A DNA stretch of 64,000 nt from Bacteroidota bacterium. GTDB lineage: Bacteria; Bacteroidota; Bacteroidia; Chitinophagales; Chitinophagaceae. The DNA lies in the NCBI GenBank assembly GCA_023416995.1, contig JAEZGI010000063.1, positions 1 through 64,000 of the forward strand. Direction: 5' to 3'. The position numbers and the translations under genes were made by a program. Positions 52,651 through 61,847 of the stretch are shown in pieces. The notes beneath the pieces were generated by a model. That model saw nothing but the letters and a program-made list of their open reading frames with translations, did no database searches and had not been told where the DNA came from. Position 1 is the first letter of the stretch. The number at the start of each line of letters is the position of its first letter.

Positions 52651-52894
52651 ACTTTGTAATTTAAGTGATATTAACGGTTCGTTTTGCAGCGGCCCCGCCT
52701 GTATTACCAACTTTATATATAACTATCATTGGAAGTTACTGCATGTCGAAAAACATAAAGCAGGCGAAGTTTCCCCGCAAAATTACATGTTGTGCATCCA
52801 TGATGCAAATCATACTATTTTCATAACACCGTTGCAAATCTTCAGCACAAATTCCACAACGCATCCGTTTCTGCAACAGCACTGCATTGTCTTT

Positions 52895-52926
52895 TTTGCT
52901 TCATCTTATAAAATGTTGAAGTTTTG
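52895..52926 (+). promoter_or_regulatory. promoter of the P-type ATPase gene
   Basis: TTTG at 52895-52898, 20-base spacer, AAGTTTTG at 52919-52926 (one mismatch to TAnnTTTG). It ends 20 bases before the ATG at 52946 and so favours that start over the two upstream in-frame ATGs. Confidence 0.45.
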
Positions 52927-52945
52927 CATTGTAAATGATGAAACG

Positions 52946-55183
52946 ATGGACTCTACGGAAAAACAAAATGACTTACTGCCTGGAAGGAATACCAAAAAAT
53001 CAAAAACAAATGGTAGTGAAAACAGGTTCCCTGATCGTGATAATCATACGTCCGCTACAGGTGATGGACAAGTGCAGGACGGTCAACTGCACATGATAAA
53101 TGATGGGCACGATCATGATAGTCATACACACGCAACAAGCGATCAGCATAATCATGCCAGTCATGCACACGCAACAAGCGATCAGCACGATCATGCCAGT
53201 CATACACACGCAACAAGCGATCAACATGATCATGCCAGTCATACACACGCAACAAGCGATCAGCATGATCATGCCAGTCATGCACACGCAACAAGCGATG
53301 ATCATGACCATGATCACAGCCATAATGAAACCAATACCCGCGGTTGGCTCAAACATTGGGATCTGCTTACGGCACTGATCATACTGGTGGTACTGCTTAC
53401 ACTTCGTTATGCTTTCAGGTTTGAACTTTCGTCGTCCGCATCTTTGATAACCAATGTTGCGGCTTATATTCTTGCCGGAAGACAGGTACTATATCTTGCA
53501 GCACGGAAGGTACGCCGCGGGGACTTTTTTAATGAGTTTGTGTTGATGTCAGTTGCAACACTGGGTGCGTTTCTCATAGGCGAATACGAAGAGGGTGTGG
53601 CTGTGATGGTTTTCTACCAGATCGGCGAATGGTTCCAGGACAGCGCCGTTTCAGGTGCAAAAAAAAGCATCCGCGCTTTGCTTGATATACGTTCTAACCA
53701 GGTTACTGTTTTAAGAGATGGCAATTACACCGTGGTAGATCCGGCCAGCGTTGATGTGTCTGAAACAATACGTGTTAAACCGGGTGAAAAAGTTGCACTC
53801 GATGGTGAGCTTATATCTGAATCTGCAGTCTTCAACACAGCGGCGTTAACGGGTGAAAGCAAACCGGACACAAAATACAAAAATGAAAAAGTGTATGCCG
53901 GTATGGTTAATACAAATACAGTTGCTGACATACTGGTGACCAGCAAGTTTAATGATTCACGGTTGAGCCAGATATTGAGTATGGTGCAGGATGCGGCAGC
54001 ACGTAAATCTCAAACGCAGTTATTTATTTCGAGGTTTGCAAAATGGTACACACCGTTTGTTTTTCTTATGGCGTTTGTGGTTTGTGTTGGCCCTGCTTTG
54101 GTGGTAGATGACTATCGATTTGAAGTTTGGTTTTATCGTGCACTTGTTTTCCTTGTAATCAGTTGCCCATGTGCGCTGGTAGTGTCCATCCCGCTTGGGT
54201 ATTTCGGTGGTATTGGGTTGGCTTCAAAAAATGGTATCTTATTTAAAGGCGGAAACTATCTCGATGTGATGGCGCGTGTTGACACTGTTGTGATGGATAA
54301 AACCGGTACACTAACAAAGGGCATTTTTAAGGTGCAGGAAGTTGTATCTGAATATGAGAATTTCATACAAATCACTGCCAGTCTCGAATTGAATAGTACG
54401 CACCCGGTAGCCCGGGCGATAGTAACTTCTGCAGGCGACCCGAACACATTACTTCCCGCAATAAATGTGACCGAAGTTCCAGGTCATGGCGTCAGGGGCA
54501 CAGTGTCGGGCAAGGCTGTTATAGCAGGCAATGCAGCCATGATGAAACAAGCCGCAATTATTTATCCGGAACAATTGGATGCTGTTGTTGAAACCGTTGT
54601 CATGGTTGCTATAGACGGACATTTTGCAGGATACATCGTTATTGCTGATGAATTAAAGGAGGATGCTGCAGAGGCTATTGCCCGCCTTCGTGACTTAAAT
54701 ATCCGTACAGCGATCCTTTCGGGCGATAAACAATCCATTGTTGGTGAGGTCGCGGACAGCCTTGGCGTAACAGAGGCTTTTGGCGATCTGCTTCCTGATG
54801 GCAAGGTTGCTCAATTTGAAAAGTTGAGGGTTAAAGGACAAACCATAGCCTTCGTTGGTGATGGTGTTAATGATGCACCGGTTCTGGCATTAGCGGATGC
54901 AGGAATAGCAATGGGCGGACTTGGAAGTGACGCAAGTATTGAAACGGCCGACATTGTTATTCAGAATGATCAGCCGTCTAAAATTGTTTCTTCCATCAAA
55001 ATTGGAAAGATCACCCGTAACATCGTATGGCAAAACATTATACTCGCGTTTGCGGTAAAAATTGTTGTGCTTGGTCTTGGTGCAGGTGGTGTTGCCACCC
55101 TATGGGAAGCAGTCATAGCAGACGTGGGTGTAGCTTTACTGGCTATCCTTAATGCGGCCAGGGTGCAGCATTTGAAGATTTGA
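52946..55183 (+). CDS. P1B-type heavy-metal ATPase (Zn/Cd/Pb type) with His-rich repeat tail
   Basis: The chosen 745-residue product starts MDSTEKQNDL; the frame is open to 52787, but those residues do not look coding and a promoter match lies inside. Residues about 62-126 form a His-rich array of four 13-residue units (consensus HATSDQHDHASHT) plus a fifth degenerate one, replacing the usual HMA metal-binding domain. The core has TGES, the CPC metal site in TM (SCPCALV near 406), the phosphorylation site DKTGT near 450, and GDGVNDAP. Lys near 704 (FAVKIVV) and Asp near 725 (VIADVGVALLAILN) are the marks of the ZntA-type P1B-2 group. It exports Zn2+, Cd2+ or Pb2+; the tail probably senses or buffers metal. 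Confidence 0.92.
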   Translation: MDSTEKQNDLLPGRNTKKSKTNGSENRFPDRDNHTSATGDGQVQDGQLHMINDGHDHDSHTHATSDQHNHASHAHATSDQHDHASHTHATSDQHDHASHTHATSDQHDHASHAHATSDDHDHDHSHNETNTRGWLKHWDLLTALIILVVLLTLRYAFRFELSSSASLITNVAAYILAGRQVLYLAARKVRRGDFFNEFVLMSVATLGAFLIGEYEEGVAVMVFYQIGEWFQDSAVSGAKKSIRALLDIRSNQVTVLRDGNYTVVDPASVDVSETIRVKPGEKVALDGELISESAVFNTAALTGESKPDTKYKNEKVYAGMVNTNTVADILVTSKFNDSRLSQILSMVQDAAARKSQTQLFISRFAKWYTPFVFLMAFVVCVGPALVVDDYRFEVWFYRALVFLVISCPCALVVSIPLGYFGGIGLASKNGILFKGGNYLDVMARVDTVVMDKTGTLTKGIFKVQEVVSEYENFIQITASLELNSTHPVARAIVTSAGDPNTLLPAINVTEVPGHGVRGTVSGKAVIAGNAAMMKQAAIIYPEQLDAVVETVVMVAIDGHFAGYIVIADELKEDAAEAIARLRDLNIRTAILSGDKQSIVGEVADSLGVTEAFGDLLPDGKVAQFEKLRVKGQTIAFVGDGVNDAPVLALADAGIAMGGLGSDASIETADIVIQNDQPSKIVSSIKIGKITRNIVWQNIILAFAVKIVVLGLGAGGVATLWEAVIADVGVALLAILNAARVQHLKI
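53129..53323 (+). repeat. 39-bp tandem repeat array encoding a His-rich tail
   Basis: Four units of 39 bases start at 53129, 53168, 53207 and 53246, differing at only a few positions; a fifth at 53285 diverges after 16 bases. Each encodes HATSDQH-[DN]-HASH-[AT]. The near identity at DNA level indicates recent unit duplication. The array lies wholly inside the ATPase gene. Confidence 0.93.
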
Positions 55184-55204
55184 CCGTGAGGAAGCTTAAT
55201 ATCT

Positions 55205-55236
55205 GAACTTGCCTGACAGCACTACCAGGCAGGTTC
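55205..55236. terminator. hairpin between convergent genes
   Basis: GAACTTGCCTG at 55205-55215 pairs with CAGGCAGGTTC at 55226-55236 (one G-T pair) across a 10-base loop. It sits exactly between the stops of the ATPase gene and the minus-strand kinase gene. No T-run follows on either strand, so it may protect 3' ends or work with Rho. Confidence 0.4.
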
Positions 55237-56484
55237 TTACCGTTTAACTGTCTCACCGGCAATTACACCAGCTTTCAATGGTAATGTGATTCGAAACGTT
55301 GTTCCAACTGCAGGTGCCGATTCCGCCAGGATAGTGCCGCCATGGTTACGAATAATTTTCCTGCAATGCGATAGCCCGATACCACCGCTTTTCAGATCTA
55401 TAGCCGGATCGAGTTTTGAAAAGATATCAAACACGCGTTCCAGGTGCTTCGCTTCAATACCGCGGCCGTTATCTGTATATCTTATCCGAAGGAGACCTTT
55501 ATCAGTATCTGTTTGCTCCCCGGGCTCGAGACTAATCTGTATCAACGGCGGGCGGCCTTCCATGGCGAACTTGAGTGAGTTATGTATCAGGTGATAAAAC
55601 AATTGTTCTAATTGAATGGTGATACCGTCGAGCTTGGGAAAATCATCAACAGTAACACTTGCCTGTTTGAAATGAAGTTGATCTTCCAGTTGTAAACAAA
55701 CTTCTGAGATCACTTGTTTCATATCAACCGGCTCGAAGACACCTTTCATATCAGCAAGACCAGAAAAGTCTGACAGGTCCTTGATCATCATTGAAAATCT
55801 TTGAGCACTCATATTGACTTTTTCTGCCAGGTATTTGGTTCTCTCCGCATCGTTCTTATCCGCAGCGCTAAGTAACAGGTTGCTGAACACCCTGAGTTTG
55901 CGGAGTGGCTCCTGAAGATTATGGTTTGAGATGAATTGATATTGCCGGTTTTCATCCCTCGCCTGTGTCAACTCGGTATTTAACTTGTAAACGGACTTGT
56001 TGGACCGGCTAAGCTGATCAACAGTGTCCAGGTGAAATGCAAGTAATTCTGCAAACAATTGGAACATCCCAATGGTTCTGATATTGTCAACATCGGCGGG
56101 TGCCGGATCGATGGCACACAAAGTACCGAACATAGACCCGTTTTTTAGTATGATGGGCAACGATATATAACTCTGAAAGCCATACATCGCAGGTGTATGA
56201 TGTTTGGCAAAGACTTCATTTTGTGCCACATGGTTTATGATCACCGGTTTGAGGCTGTGGCGAATTTCATTGCAGATGGTGGTTTCAATCTTCAATTCGC
56301 CGCCGGGCTGTAATCCAAAACTAATCTCGTCTCGCACACTGCAGGCGATCCATCTGTCTTCAGTAACCCTGGCCACCGCCGCAAAGCCCATCCCTGTGCT
56401 CCTGCAAATCACTTCAAGCATCGTGGCAATCATTGGAATATTTTGCACACGTTCTATCGCTAACATCTTTTCCTGTTCTGTCAT
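55237..56484 (-). CDS. GAF-domain sensor histidine kinase
   Basis: This soluble 415-residue protein has a GAF domain (about 20-160; ends in GTLCAIDPAPAD) and a short helix, followed by a HisKA-type dimerisation helix with the candidate phospho-His H188 in FISNHNLQEPLRKLR. HATPase_c follows with HNSLKFA, YTDNGRGI and SGGIGLSHCRKI. The residue after the His is Asn (N189) where most HisKA kinases have Asp or Glu. There is no receiver, and no response regulator gene is next to it. Family and place suggest a cytoplasmic sensor of small ligands or redox state, but the signal is unknown. Confidence 0.88.
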   Translation of the reverse strand: MTEQEKMLAIERVQNIPMIATMLEVICRSTGMGFAAVARVTEDRWIACSVRDEISFGLQPGGELKIETTICNEIRHSLKPVIINHVAQNEVFAKHHTPAMYGFQSYISLPIILKNGSMFGTLCAIDPAPADVDNIRTIGMFQLFAELLAFHLDTVDQLSRSNKSVYKLNTELTQARDENRQYQFISNHNLQEPLRKLRVFSNLLLSAADKNDAERTKYLAEKVNMSAQRFSMMIKDLSDFSGLADMKGVFEPVDMKQVISEVCLQLEDQLHFKQASVTVDDFPKLDGITIQLEQLFYHLIHNSLKFAMEGRPPLIQISLEPGEQTDTDKGLLRIRYTDNGRGIEAKHLERVFDIFSKLDPAIDLKSGGIGLSHCRKIIRNHGGTILAESAPAVGTTFRITLPLKAGVIAGETVKR

Positions 56485-56602
56485 ATAGTAATGTGTTGAA
56501 TTGCGCGTCCTGTTACAACACGCCTGGTCTGCTTTTGTTTTGTTAAGTCCTGCCCGGCGTACCGCTCCGTCCCGGGCGCGAAGGATATATAATATAAATG
56601 AA

Positions 56603-56639
56603 AAACTTTGTTAATTAGTCGCAAAGTTTAATATATTGA
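56603..56639 (+). promoter_or_regulatory. inverted repeat and possible promoter before the AhpD/TonB operon
   Basis: AAACTTTG at 56603-56610 and CAAAGTTT at 56622-56629 form a perfect 8-base inverted repeat with an 11-base spacer. TTTG at 56607-56610 followed after 21 bases by TATATTGA at 56632-56639 could be the -33/-7 pair (two mismatches), so a protein bound to the repeat would block it. A third AAACTTTG lies at 56661-56668 inside the first codons of the next gene. Confidence 0.4.
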
Positions 56640-56655
56640 AGAAATTTTCATTTAG

Positions 56656-57201
56656 TTGAAAACTTTGTTTGCCACTATACTGCTTATTGTTCATCTCTTC
56701 AACCTGGCGGGATATGCGTTCCTGTTCCGGTACCTCAACACCTCTGCATCGGAGCAGCTTAGTCAGGCAATCGACAGGCAGGAATATCCCGAGGATGCCC
56801 TATTAGAAGTCAAAATGAAATTAAACCTGCCCTATCTCACCTCTATGAGTGAATATGAACGGTTTGACGGCGAAATAGAAATTAACGGAAAACATCATAA
56901 ATATGTAAAGCGTAAAGTTACCGGTGACACGCTTTACTTGCTTTGTTTGCCGGATGAGGGTCGCGACAGGCTAAAACAAGCCGAGACGCAGTTTGCCAGC
57001 GCAGCCAACGACTTTGATACCGAAGGGAAAACTGATAAATCTTCGAAATCACCCGTATTCAACACCTTTCAATCTTCCATTTCAGACTACACACTCAAAG
57101 CTCCCGAACAGGCCCATCAAGGCTATCTTTCATATTATCCTTCTCTGCCTGCTATAGAATTTACGGATCTGCAGGGCCGGCCACCACAGGGGAATAGTTG
57201 A
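56656..57201 (+). CDS. membrane-anchored hypothetical protein
   Basis: This 181-residue frame starts at TTG (protein MKTLFATILLIVHLFNLAGYAFLF) with one N-terminal membrane helix or signal anchor, then a soluble domain with SYERFDGEIEINGKHHKYVKRKVTGDTLYLLCLPD and a Ser/Lys/Asp-rich tail. I recognise no family. No in-frame ATG lies close to the helix, so a TTG start is likely. It lies 37 bases before the first AhpD-like gene and probably opens the operon. The soluble part is likely periplasmic. The short tail motif APEQAHQGYLSYYPSLPAIE recalls small accessory proteins next to metal-uptake genes, but this is only an impression. Confidence 0.65.
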   Translation: MKTLFATILLIVHLFNLAGYAFLFRYLNTSASEQLSQAIDRQEYPEDALLEVKMKLNLPYLTSMSEYERFDGEIEINGKHHKYVKRKVTGDTLYLLCLPDEGRDRLKQAETQFASAANDFDTEGKTDKSSKSPVFNTFQSSISDYTLKAPEQAHQGYLSYYPSLPAIEFTDLQGRPPQGNS

Positions 57202-57238
57202 CCATACCAGCTATTCTTTAAACCTTAAATGACCAGCC

Positions 57239-57802
57239 ATGCCTTTTATTCCGGTACAGGAACATCTTCCTGGTATCACGGGTTTGCTTGAATTCCGGCA
57301 GGATACAGCACAGCCCATACGTGAACTAACACAATTTCTTTTGCGGGGGCCAAACAGCCTTACAGAAGCAGAACGCGAATTAATAGCAACCGCCGTATCA
57401 GGGGGTAACCAATGCACTTTTTGCACGACGGCTCATGCCGCCGCCGCGGATCGCCTGCTTGGCGAACGCGAAACTTCCAGGCAAGTATTGCGCGACATTA
57501 CTTCAGCGCCGGTGTCCGACAAAATGAAAGCGCTATTGCATATTGCGTTACTTGCCCGTGAAAACGGCAGTGCGGTAACTGAATCCGCAATTACTGCTGC
57601 CCGACAGGAAGGCGCCAGCGATGTCGAAATACACGACACCGTACTGATTGCTGCTTTGTTCTGTTTGTATAACCGATATGTTGACGGGCTCGGCACGGCT
57701 TTGCCTGCTGATACCTCCTATTACCAGATGCTCGCAACAAGACTTACAACAACGGGCTATGTGCGCCCGCCGCAAGGATATCAACAACCAACCAAATCTT
57801 AA
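57239..57802 (+). CDS. AhpD-like/carboxymuconolactone decarboxylase-family protein 1
   Basis: This 187-residue protein has the AhpD active-site pattern: Glu47 in EAERELIA, Cys59 and Cys62 in NQCTFCTTAH, and His66, with the same E-x11-C-x2-C-x3-H spacing as mycobacterial AhpD. The C-terminal half carries IHDTVLIAALFCLYNRYVDGLGT. AhpD-type proteins are thiol peroxidases or disulfide reductases; the uncharacterised peroxidase-related subgroup fits best. It has no signal peptide. Two paralogues of the same length lie 4.6 and 5.2 kb downstream in the same operon. The gene starts with ATG 37 bases after the preceding stop. Confidence 0.9.
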   Translation: MPFIPVQEHLPGITGLLEFRQDTAQPIRELTQFLLRGPNSLTEAERELIATAVSGGNQCTFCTTAHAAAADRLLGERETSRQVLRDITSAPVSDKMKALLHIALLARENGSAVTESAITAARQEGASDVEIHDTVLIAALFCLYNRYVDGLGTALPADTSYYQMLATRLTTTGYVRPPQGYQQPTKS

Positions 57803-57820
57803 CTACTGCAACTTTTAATT

Positions 57821-60583
57821 ATGAAACAAACATTGGTGTTAGTAATAGCACTCATTCTCTCCATTTCAGGATTCAGCCAGTCAAATACACTAACAGGCAC
57901 CGTAACCGATGCCGTCACCAACGAACCGATCATGCATGCAAGCATTACGCTTAAAGGCTCGGGACGTGGCGTGGTGTCTGACGAAAACGGGCGGTTTACA
58001 CTTAATCCTGGCACAGCCAAACTTCCTCTGACAATCATCGTATCGTCTGCCGGCCATGCCCGAAGGGAAATAGTGATTGAAGATTTGACCAAAATGATCA
58101 CAGTATCACTTCAACAGGAGTCGGCCCTGAATGAAGTGGTGGTATCTGCATCACGCATGCGTGAAAGCATCCTGCAATCACCGGTAAGTATCGAAAAAAT
58201 GAATCAACAGGCAGTAAGAGAAACGCCTGCAGCCACTTATTATGAAGGTCTCCAAAGCCTTAAAGGTATGGAGATGTACACTGTTGGTCTCGGTATGAAA
58301 AATGTTAATACCCGTGGATTCAATGGTACTTCTAACGCGCGTTTCCTGCAACTTATTGACGGCGTCGACAATCAGCCTCCGGGGCTGAACTTCCCGATGG
58401 GCAACCTCTTCGGCGTTTCAGACATAGATGTTGAAAGCGTTGAATTGATCCCGGGAGCGGCGTCTGCGCTTTATGGACCAGCTGCTTTTAATGGCATGCT
58501 GAGTATTCATACCAAGGATCCATTCAAATATGAAGGGTTATCAGTTCAGCTGAAAACAGCTCTTAACCATATTGGTGAAGATTTTGCAAATCCACATGGC
58601 GTTAATGACGTGGCTGTTCGTTATGCAAAAGCCTTCAGTAACAAGTTTGCCGTTAAACTCAATGTTGGTTATTTCAATGGGCTCGACTGGTATGCAAACG
58701 ACTACACTGATATCAGCGCACAAACGCCGCCTGCTAATCGTGGTCCTAATAATCCCGGCAGAGATGCAATAAATATGTATGGCGATGAAGTATCAAGAAC
58801 ACTGCCCGGCATCGGGCTGGTTTCAAGAACAGGTTATGAAGAAAAGGATTTGATGAATTACAATACTTATAGTTTCAAAACCAATGGATCACTTCACTAT
58901 AAATTCAATGACAACCTGAGGTTGATCTATCAATATAACCGCACACAGGCATCTGCGGCATTTACCAGCAGTGCGCGTATGAACCTGAATGGATTTATTT
59001 TACAAACACATCGCCTGGAGTTGAGGAGCAACAATTCATTTATCAGGGTCTATAGCTCTTCCGAAAAACTGGATAACGGTTACAATGCGCGGACGCTCGG
59101 TCAGTTCATCAACCGTTATTGGGTGCAGGGACCCGATGGGAACCCTGTAGCACCGGGTGCTGCAGATAATACCTGGTTCGCGCGATACGCTGCATCCTAT
59201 AACGGCACAGTAAATGGTGTTACACCTGGCAGCCATACAGCGGCCCGTGAATATGCCGACGAAGGCAGACTGTTACCAAATACACCAGGATTCGATCAGG
59301 CCAAAAACCAGATCATCCGGCAATTTGGCGCACAGGGTGCAGGGATCTACAGCGAAAACAAATTTTATCATGCAGACGGTCAGTACGACTTTACCATGAT
59401 AAAAGCCATTGATCTTCTCGCCGGTGCAAGCATGCGGTATTATGATATGCATACAAACGGTACCCTGATAGATGATAAGGATCAGAAGATCAGCATCAAA
59501 GAATACGGTGCATTTATACAGGCAGCCAAAAGTTTACTGGATGAAAAACTGAAACTTACGTTTTCATTCCGTTACGATAAAAACGAAAACTTTGATGGAA
59601 GATTTACGCCTAGATTTTCTGCCGTGTATTCTGTATTGCCAGATCATTATCTGCGCGCATCGGTCCAGACCGGCTTCAGAAATCCAACTCCTATCGATCA
59701 GTACATTAAGCTGAATGCAGGACCAATTACCATTCTGGGCGGCGTGCCTAATAACAGTAAAGGAATGAATGTATATGAGAATTCATTTACTGCTGCATCA
59801 GTTGGCCAGTTTACCGGAGCTTATGCTGCTGCTGTCGCAGGAGGTGCGCCACCGGCACAGGCACTCGAACAAAGCAAACAGTTGCTTGTCAAAGCAGAGT
59901 ATCCTTATATAGGCCCTGAAAAACAAACGGCTTTTGAAGTAGGTTATAAAGCACTTATTCAAAAACGTTTATTGCTTGACGTTAATTACTATTATAGCCG
60001 TTACACAAACTTCATCCTGAACGCAGTGGTCGCCCGCCCGCAAAGTCCTGTGATGCAAGGCGACGTCATCAATTCTGCCGCAGCATCAGACATATTGAAC
60101 GGTGGTGTACAAAACTTCCAGTTATATACAAATGCGTCTGATAAGGCTTCCGCCCAAGGGGCAACATTGGGGCTCACTTACAACATGGATAAAGGCTATA
60201 GCCTCAGTGGAAACGTCACCTGGTCGGCGTTTATTCTTGGTGATGCAGATGCTAATAAGGTTGCTCCTTTTAACACACCCAAATGGAGCACCAATATGAG
60301 CTTTGGTAATGCCGACGTATATAAAAACTTTGGTTTCAACCTTGGATGGCACTGGCAGGATGCGTTTTTATGGTACGGACCTTTCAATGGTATGCGCCCT
60401 GGTCCGGTGAACGCTTATTCACTGGTTGATGTTCAGATCAACAAAAAGCTGCCTCAGGCGAAGGCGATGATTAAAATAGGCGCGAGCAATGTGCTGAACC
60501 ACCGGGTTTCAACAGCATTTGGATCACCGGCGATTGGTGGCGTTTATTATATTTCTTTCACCATTGATGAACTTTTAAAATAA
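57821..60583 (+). CDS. TonB-dependent receptor of the AhpD/MFS operon
   Basis: This 920-residue outer-membrane receptor has a signal peptide (MKQTLVLVIALILSISGFSQ), a carboxypeptidase-regulatory-like domain (TLTGTVTDAVTNEPIMHASI), a plug (NEVVVSASRMRESILQSPVSIEKM, VNTRGFNGTSNARFLQLIDGVDNQ, VELIPGAASALYGPAAFNGML) and a barrel (FNLGWHWQDAFLWYGPFNG, PAIGGVYYISFTID). The plug and barrel are of the classic siderophore/vitamin receptor kind, not SusC: there is no SusD partner. It lies 18 bases after an AhpD-like gene and 5 bases before an MFS gene. Ligand unknown; the MFS partner suggests the same small molecule crosses both membranes. Confidence 0.93.
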   Translation: MKQTLVLVIALILSISGFSQSNTLTGTVTDAVTNEPIMHASITLKGSGRGVVSDENGRFTLNPGTAKLPLTIIVSSAGHARREIVIEDLTKMITVSLQQESALNEVVVSASRMRESILQSPVSIEKMNQQAVRETPAATYYEGLQSLKGMEMYTVGLGMKNVNTRGFNGTSNARFLQLIDGVDNQPPGLNFPMGNLFGVSDIDVESVELIPGAASALYGPAAFNGMLSIHTKDPFKYEGLSVQLKTALNHIGEDFANPHGVNDVAVRYAKAFSNKFAVKLNVGYFNGLDWYANDYTDISAQTPPANRGPNNPGRDAINMYGDEVSRTLPGIGLVSRTGYEEKDLMNYNTYSFKTNGSLHYKFNDNLRLIYQYNRTQASAAFTSSARMNLNGFILQTHRLELRSNNSFIRVYSSSEKLDNGYNARTLGQFINRYWVQGPDGNPVAPGAADNTWFARYAASYNGTVNGVTPGSHTAAREYADEGRLLPNTPGFDQAKNQIIRQFGAQGAGIYSENKFYHADGQYDFTMIKAIDLLAGASMRYYDMHTNGTLIDDKDQKISIKEYGAFIQAAKSLLDEKLKLTFSFRYDKNENFDGRFTPRFSAVYSVLPDHYLRASVQTGFRNPTPIDQYIKLNAGPITILGGVPNNSKGMNVYENSFTAASVGQFTGAYAAAVAGGAPPAQALEQSKQLLVKAEYPYIGPEKQTAFEVGYKALIQKRLLLDVNYYYSRYTNFILNAVVARPQSPVMQGDVINSAAASDILNGGVQNFQLYTNASDKASAQGATLGLTYNMDKGYSLSGNVTWSAFILGDADANKVAPFNTPKWSTNMSFGNADVYKNFGFNLGWHWQDAFLWYGPFNGMRPGPVNAYSLVDVQINKKLPQAKAMIKIGASNVLNHRVSTAFGSPAIGGVYYISFTIDELLK

Positions 60584-60588
60584 CCGAT

Positions 60589-61803
60589 ATGTCAACAAAG
60601 TCGAATCTATACTTAGGTACTTTGTTTGCGATCTGCTTTTTATGCAGCGTATTGGGAGGTACTGTGTCAACCCTGATGTCAGTTTATCTGCCCGTGGCAG
60701 TTCGCGAACTTCTTGGTGATTCTACCGATGAATTAAACAGCATCAGTGGCTATATCAATGCACTATTCATTTTTGGGTGGGCGTTCGGGGGTTTCACCTG
60801 GGGAGTGATAGGTGACAAGCTTGGACGAAAAAAGTCATTGCTTTTTGCTATTGTCTTTTATGGCGTTTTTACCATACTTACAGGAATAATGGAAAGCTGG
60901 TGGGGTGTGATGTTGTGCCGTCTTATGACGGGTTTTGGAGTAGGTGGTGTTGCAGTTGCATCATACACATTGCTGAGTGAGATCTGGCCGCAAAAAACAA
61001 AGGCCATCTTTATTGGTATCTTATCAATTGCGTTCCCTGTCGGGATCTTCTCTGCGGGACTTATCAATTACATAGTAAGCTCCTGGCGCGAAGGTTTTAT
61101 GATTGGTTCAGTTCCAATAGCCCTGGCCCTGCTTGGAGCATTTGCAATCAGCGAATCAGAAAGATGGCTCGCAGATAATAAAAATGGTTCCGCAAAACAA
61201 GGGACGTTTAAAACAATGCTGTCACCTGTTCATCGCAGGCACCTGGTCAGCAGCTCGCTCATATATGGCACAATGCTGATCAGTTTATGGGCCATATTCT
61301 CCTGGTTACCTACCTGGGTTCAAAGTTTAATCACTACTGCGGACGCTCAAAAAGAACGTGCAACGGCAATGATGTTGTTGGGCATGGGTGGCTTGCTGGG
61401 CGGCTTTTTATCCGGGTTTGTTGTAAGAGCTATTGGTATTCATAAATCGATGACCATCGGTTTTGCAACCTGTGCGGTACTCTCCTTTGTATTATTCAAA
61501 AGCAACACAACATTTACTTCCCTGATATACGTTGAGGTTGGCATCTTATCTATCTTTTTTGGATTGAACATGGGGATCATGTCTTCCTATATCCCCCAAC
61601 TGTTCCCCACCCAGATCCGCGCAACAGCAACCGGCATCTCGCTTAATATAGGACGCATCTTTACCGGGCTCGGGGTATTGTTCGTAGGTGTATTGGTTAC
61701 CATGATGGGCGGTTATGGAAATGCTTTGCTGGTGTTTTCAATGATCTTCATACTTGGCTTGCTGGTCGTGTTGTTTGCTAAACCAAAAGCTGCAGTAGAA
61801 TAA
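60589..61803 (+). CDS. MFS transporter
   Basis: This 404-residue protein has twelve predicted membrane helices and the MFS signature between TM2 and TM3 (GVIGDKLGRKKSL near 80-92) and the related WLPTWVQS/GFVVRAIGIHKS region in the second half. The sequence around TM1 (VSTLMSVYLPVAVRELLG) and the SELRTRE-like SEIWPQKTKAIFIGIL point to the metabolite/aromatic-acid:H+ symporter or sugar-porter branch. It starts 5 bases after the TonB receptor stop, so translation is coupled. It would move the receptor's ligand, or a product of it, across the inner membrane (inference). Confidence 0.9.
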   Translation: MSTKSNLYLGTLFAICFLCSVLGGTVSTLMSVYLPVAVRELLGDSTDELNSISGYINALFIFGWAFGGFTWGVIGDKLGRKKSLLFAIVFYGVFTILTGIMESWWGVMLCRLMTGFGVGGVAVASYTLLSEIWPQKTKAIFIGILSIAFPVGIFSAGLINYIVSSWREGFMIGSVPIALALLGAFAISESERWLADNKNGSAKQGTFKTMLSPVHRRHLVSSSLIYGTMLISLWAIFSWLPTWVQSLITTADAQKERATAMMLLGMGGLLGGFLSGFVVRAIGIHKSMTIGFATCAVLSFVLFKSNTTFTSLIYVEVGILSIFFGLNMGIMSSYIPQLFPTQIRATATGISLNIGRIFTGLGVLFVGVLVTMMGGYGNALLVFSMIFILGLLVVLFAKPKAAVE

Positions 61804-61847
61804 CTGTTGTATCAAAAACATTTTATCATTTCAATAAACTTTTAATT

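Noticed and set aside
53129..53323. Possible CRISPR array or non-coding VNTR
   Set aside because: The units are contiguous without unique spacers and are in frame with a clear P-type ATPase gene.
53000..53378. Long open frames on the minus strand and in another plus frame across the His-repeat array
   Set aside because: They are by-products of a 39-base repeat, whose length is a multiple of three, so every frame stays open; the products are repetitive and match no family.
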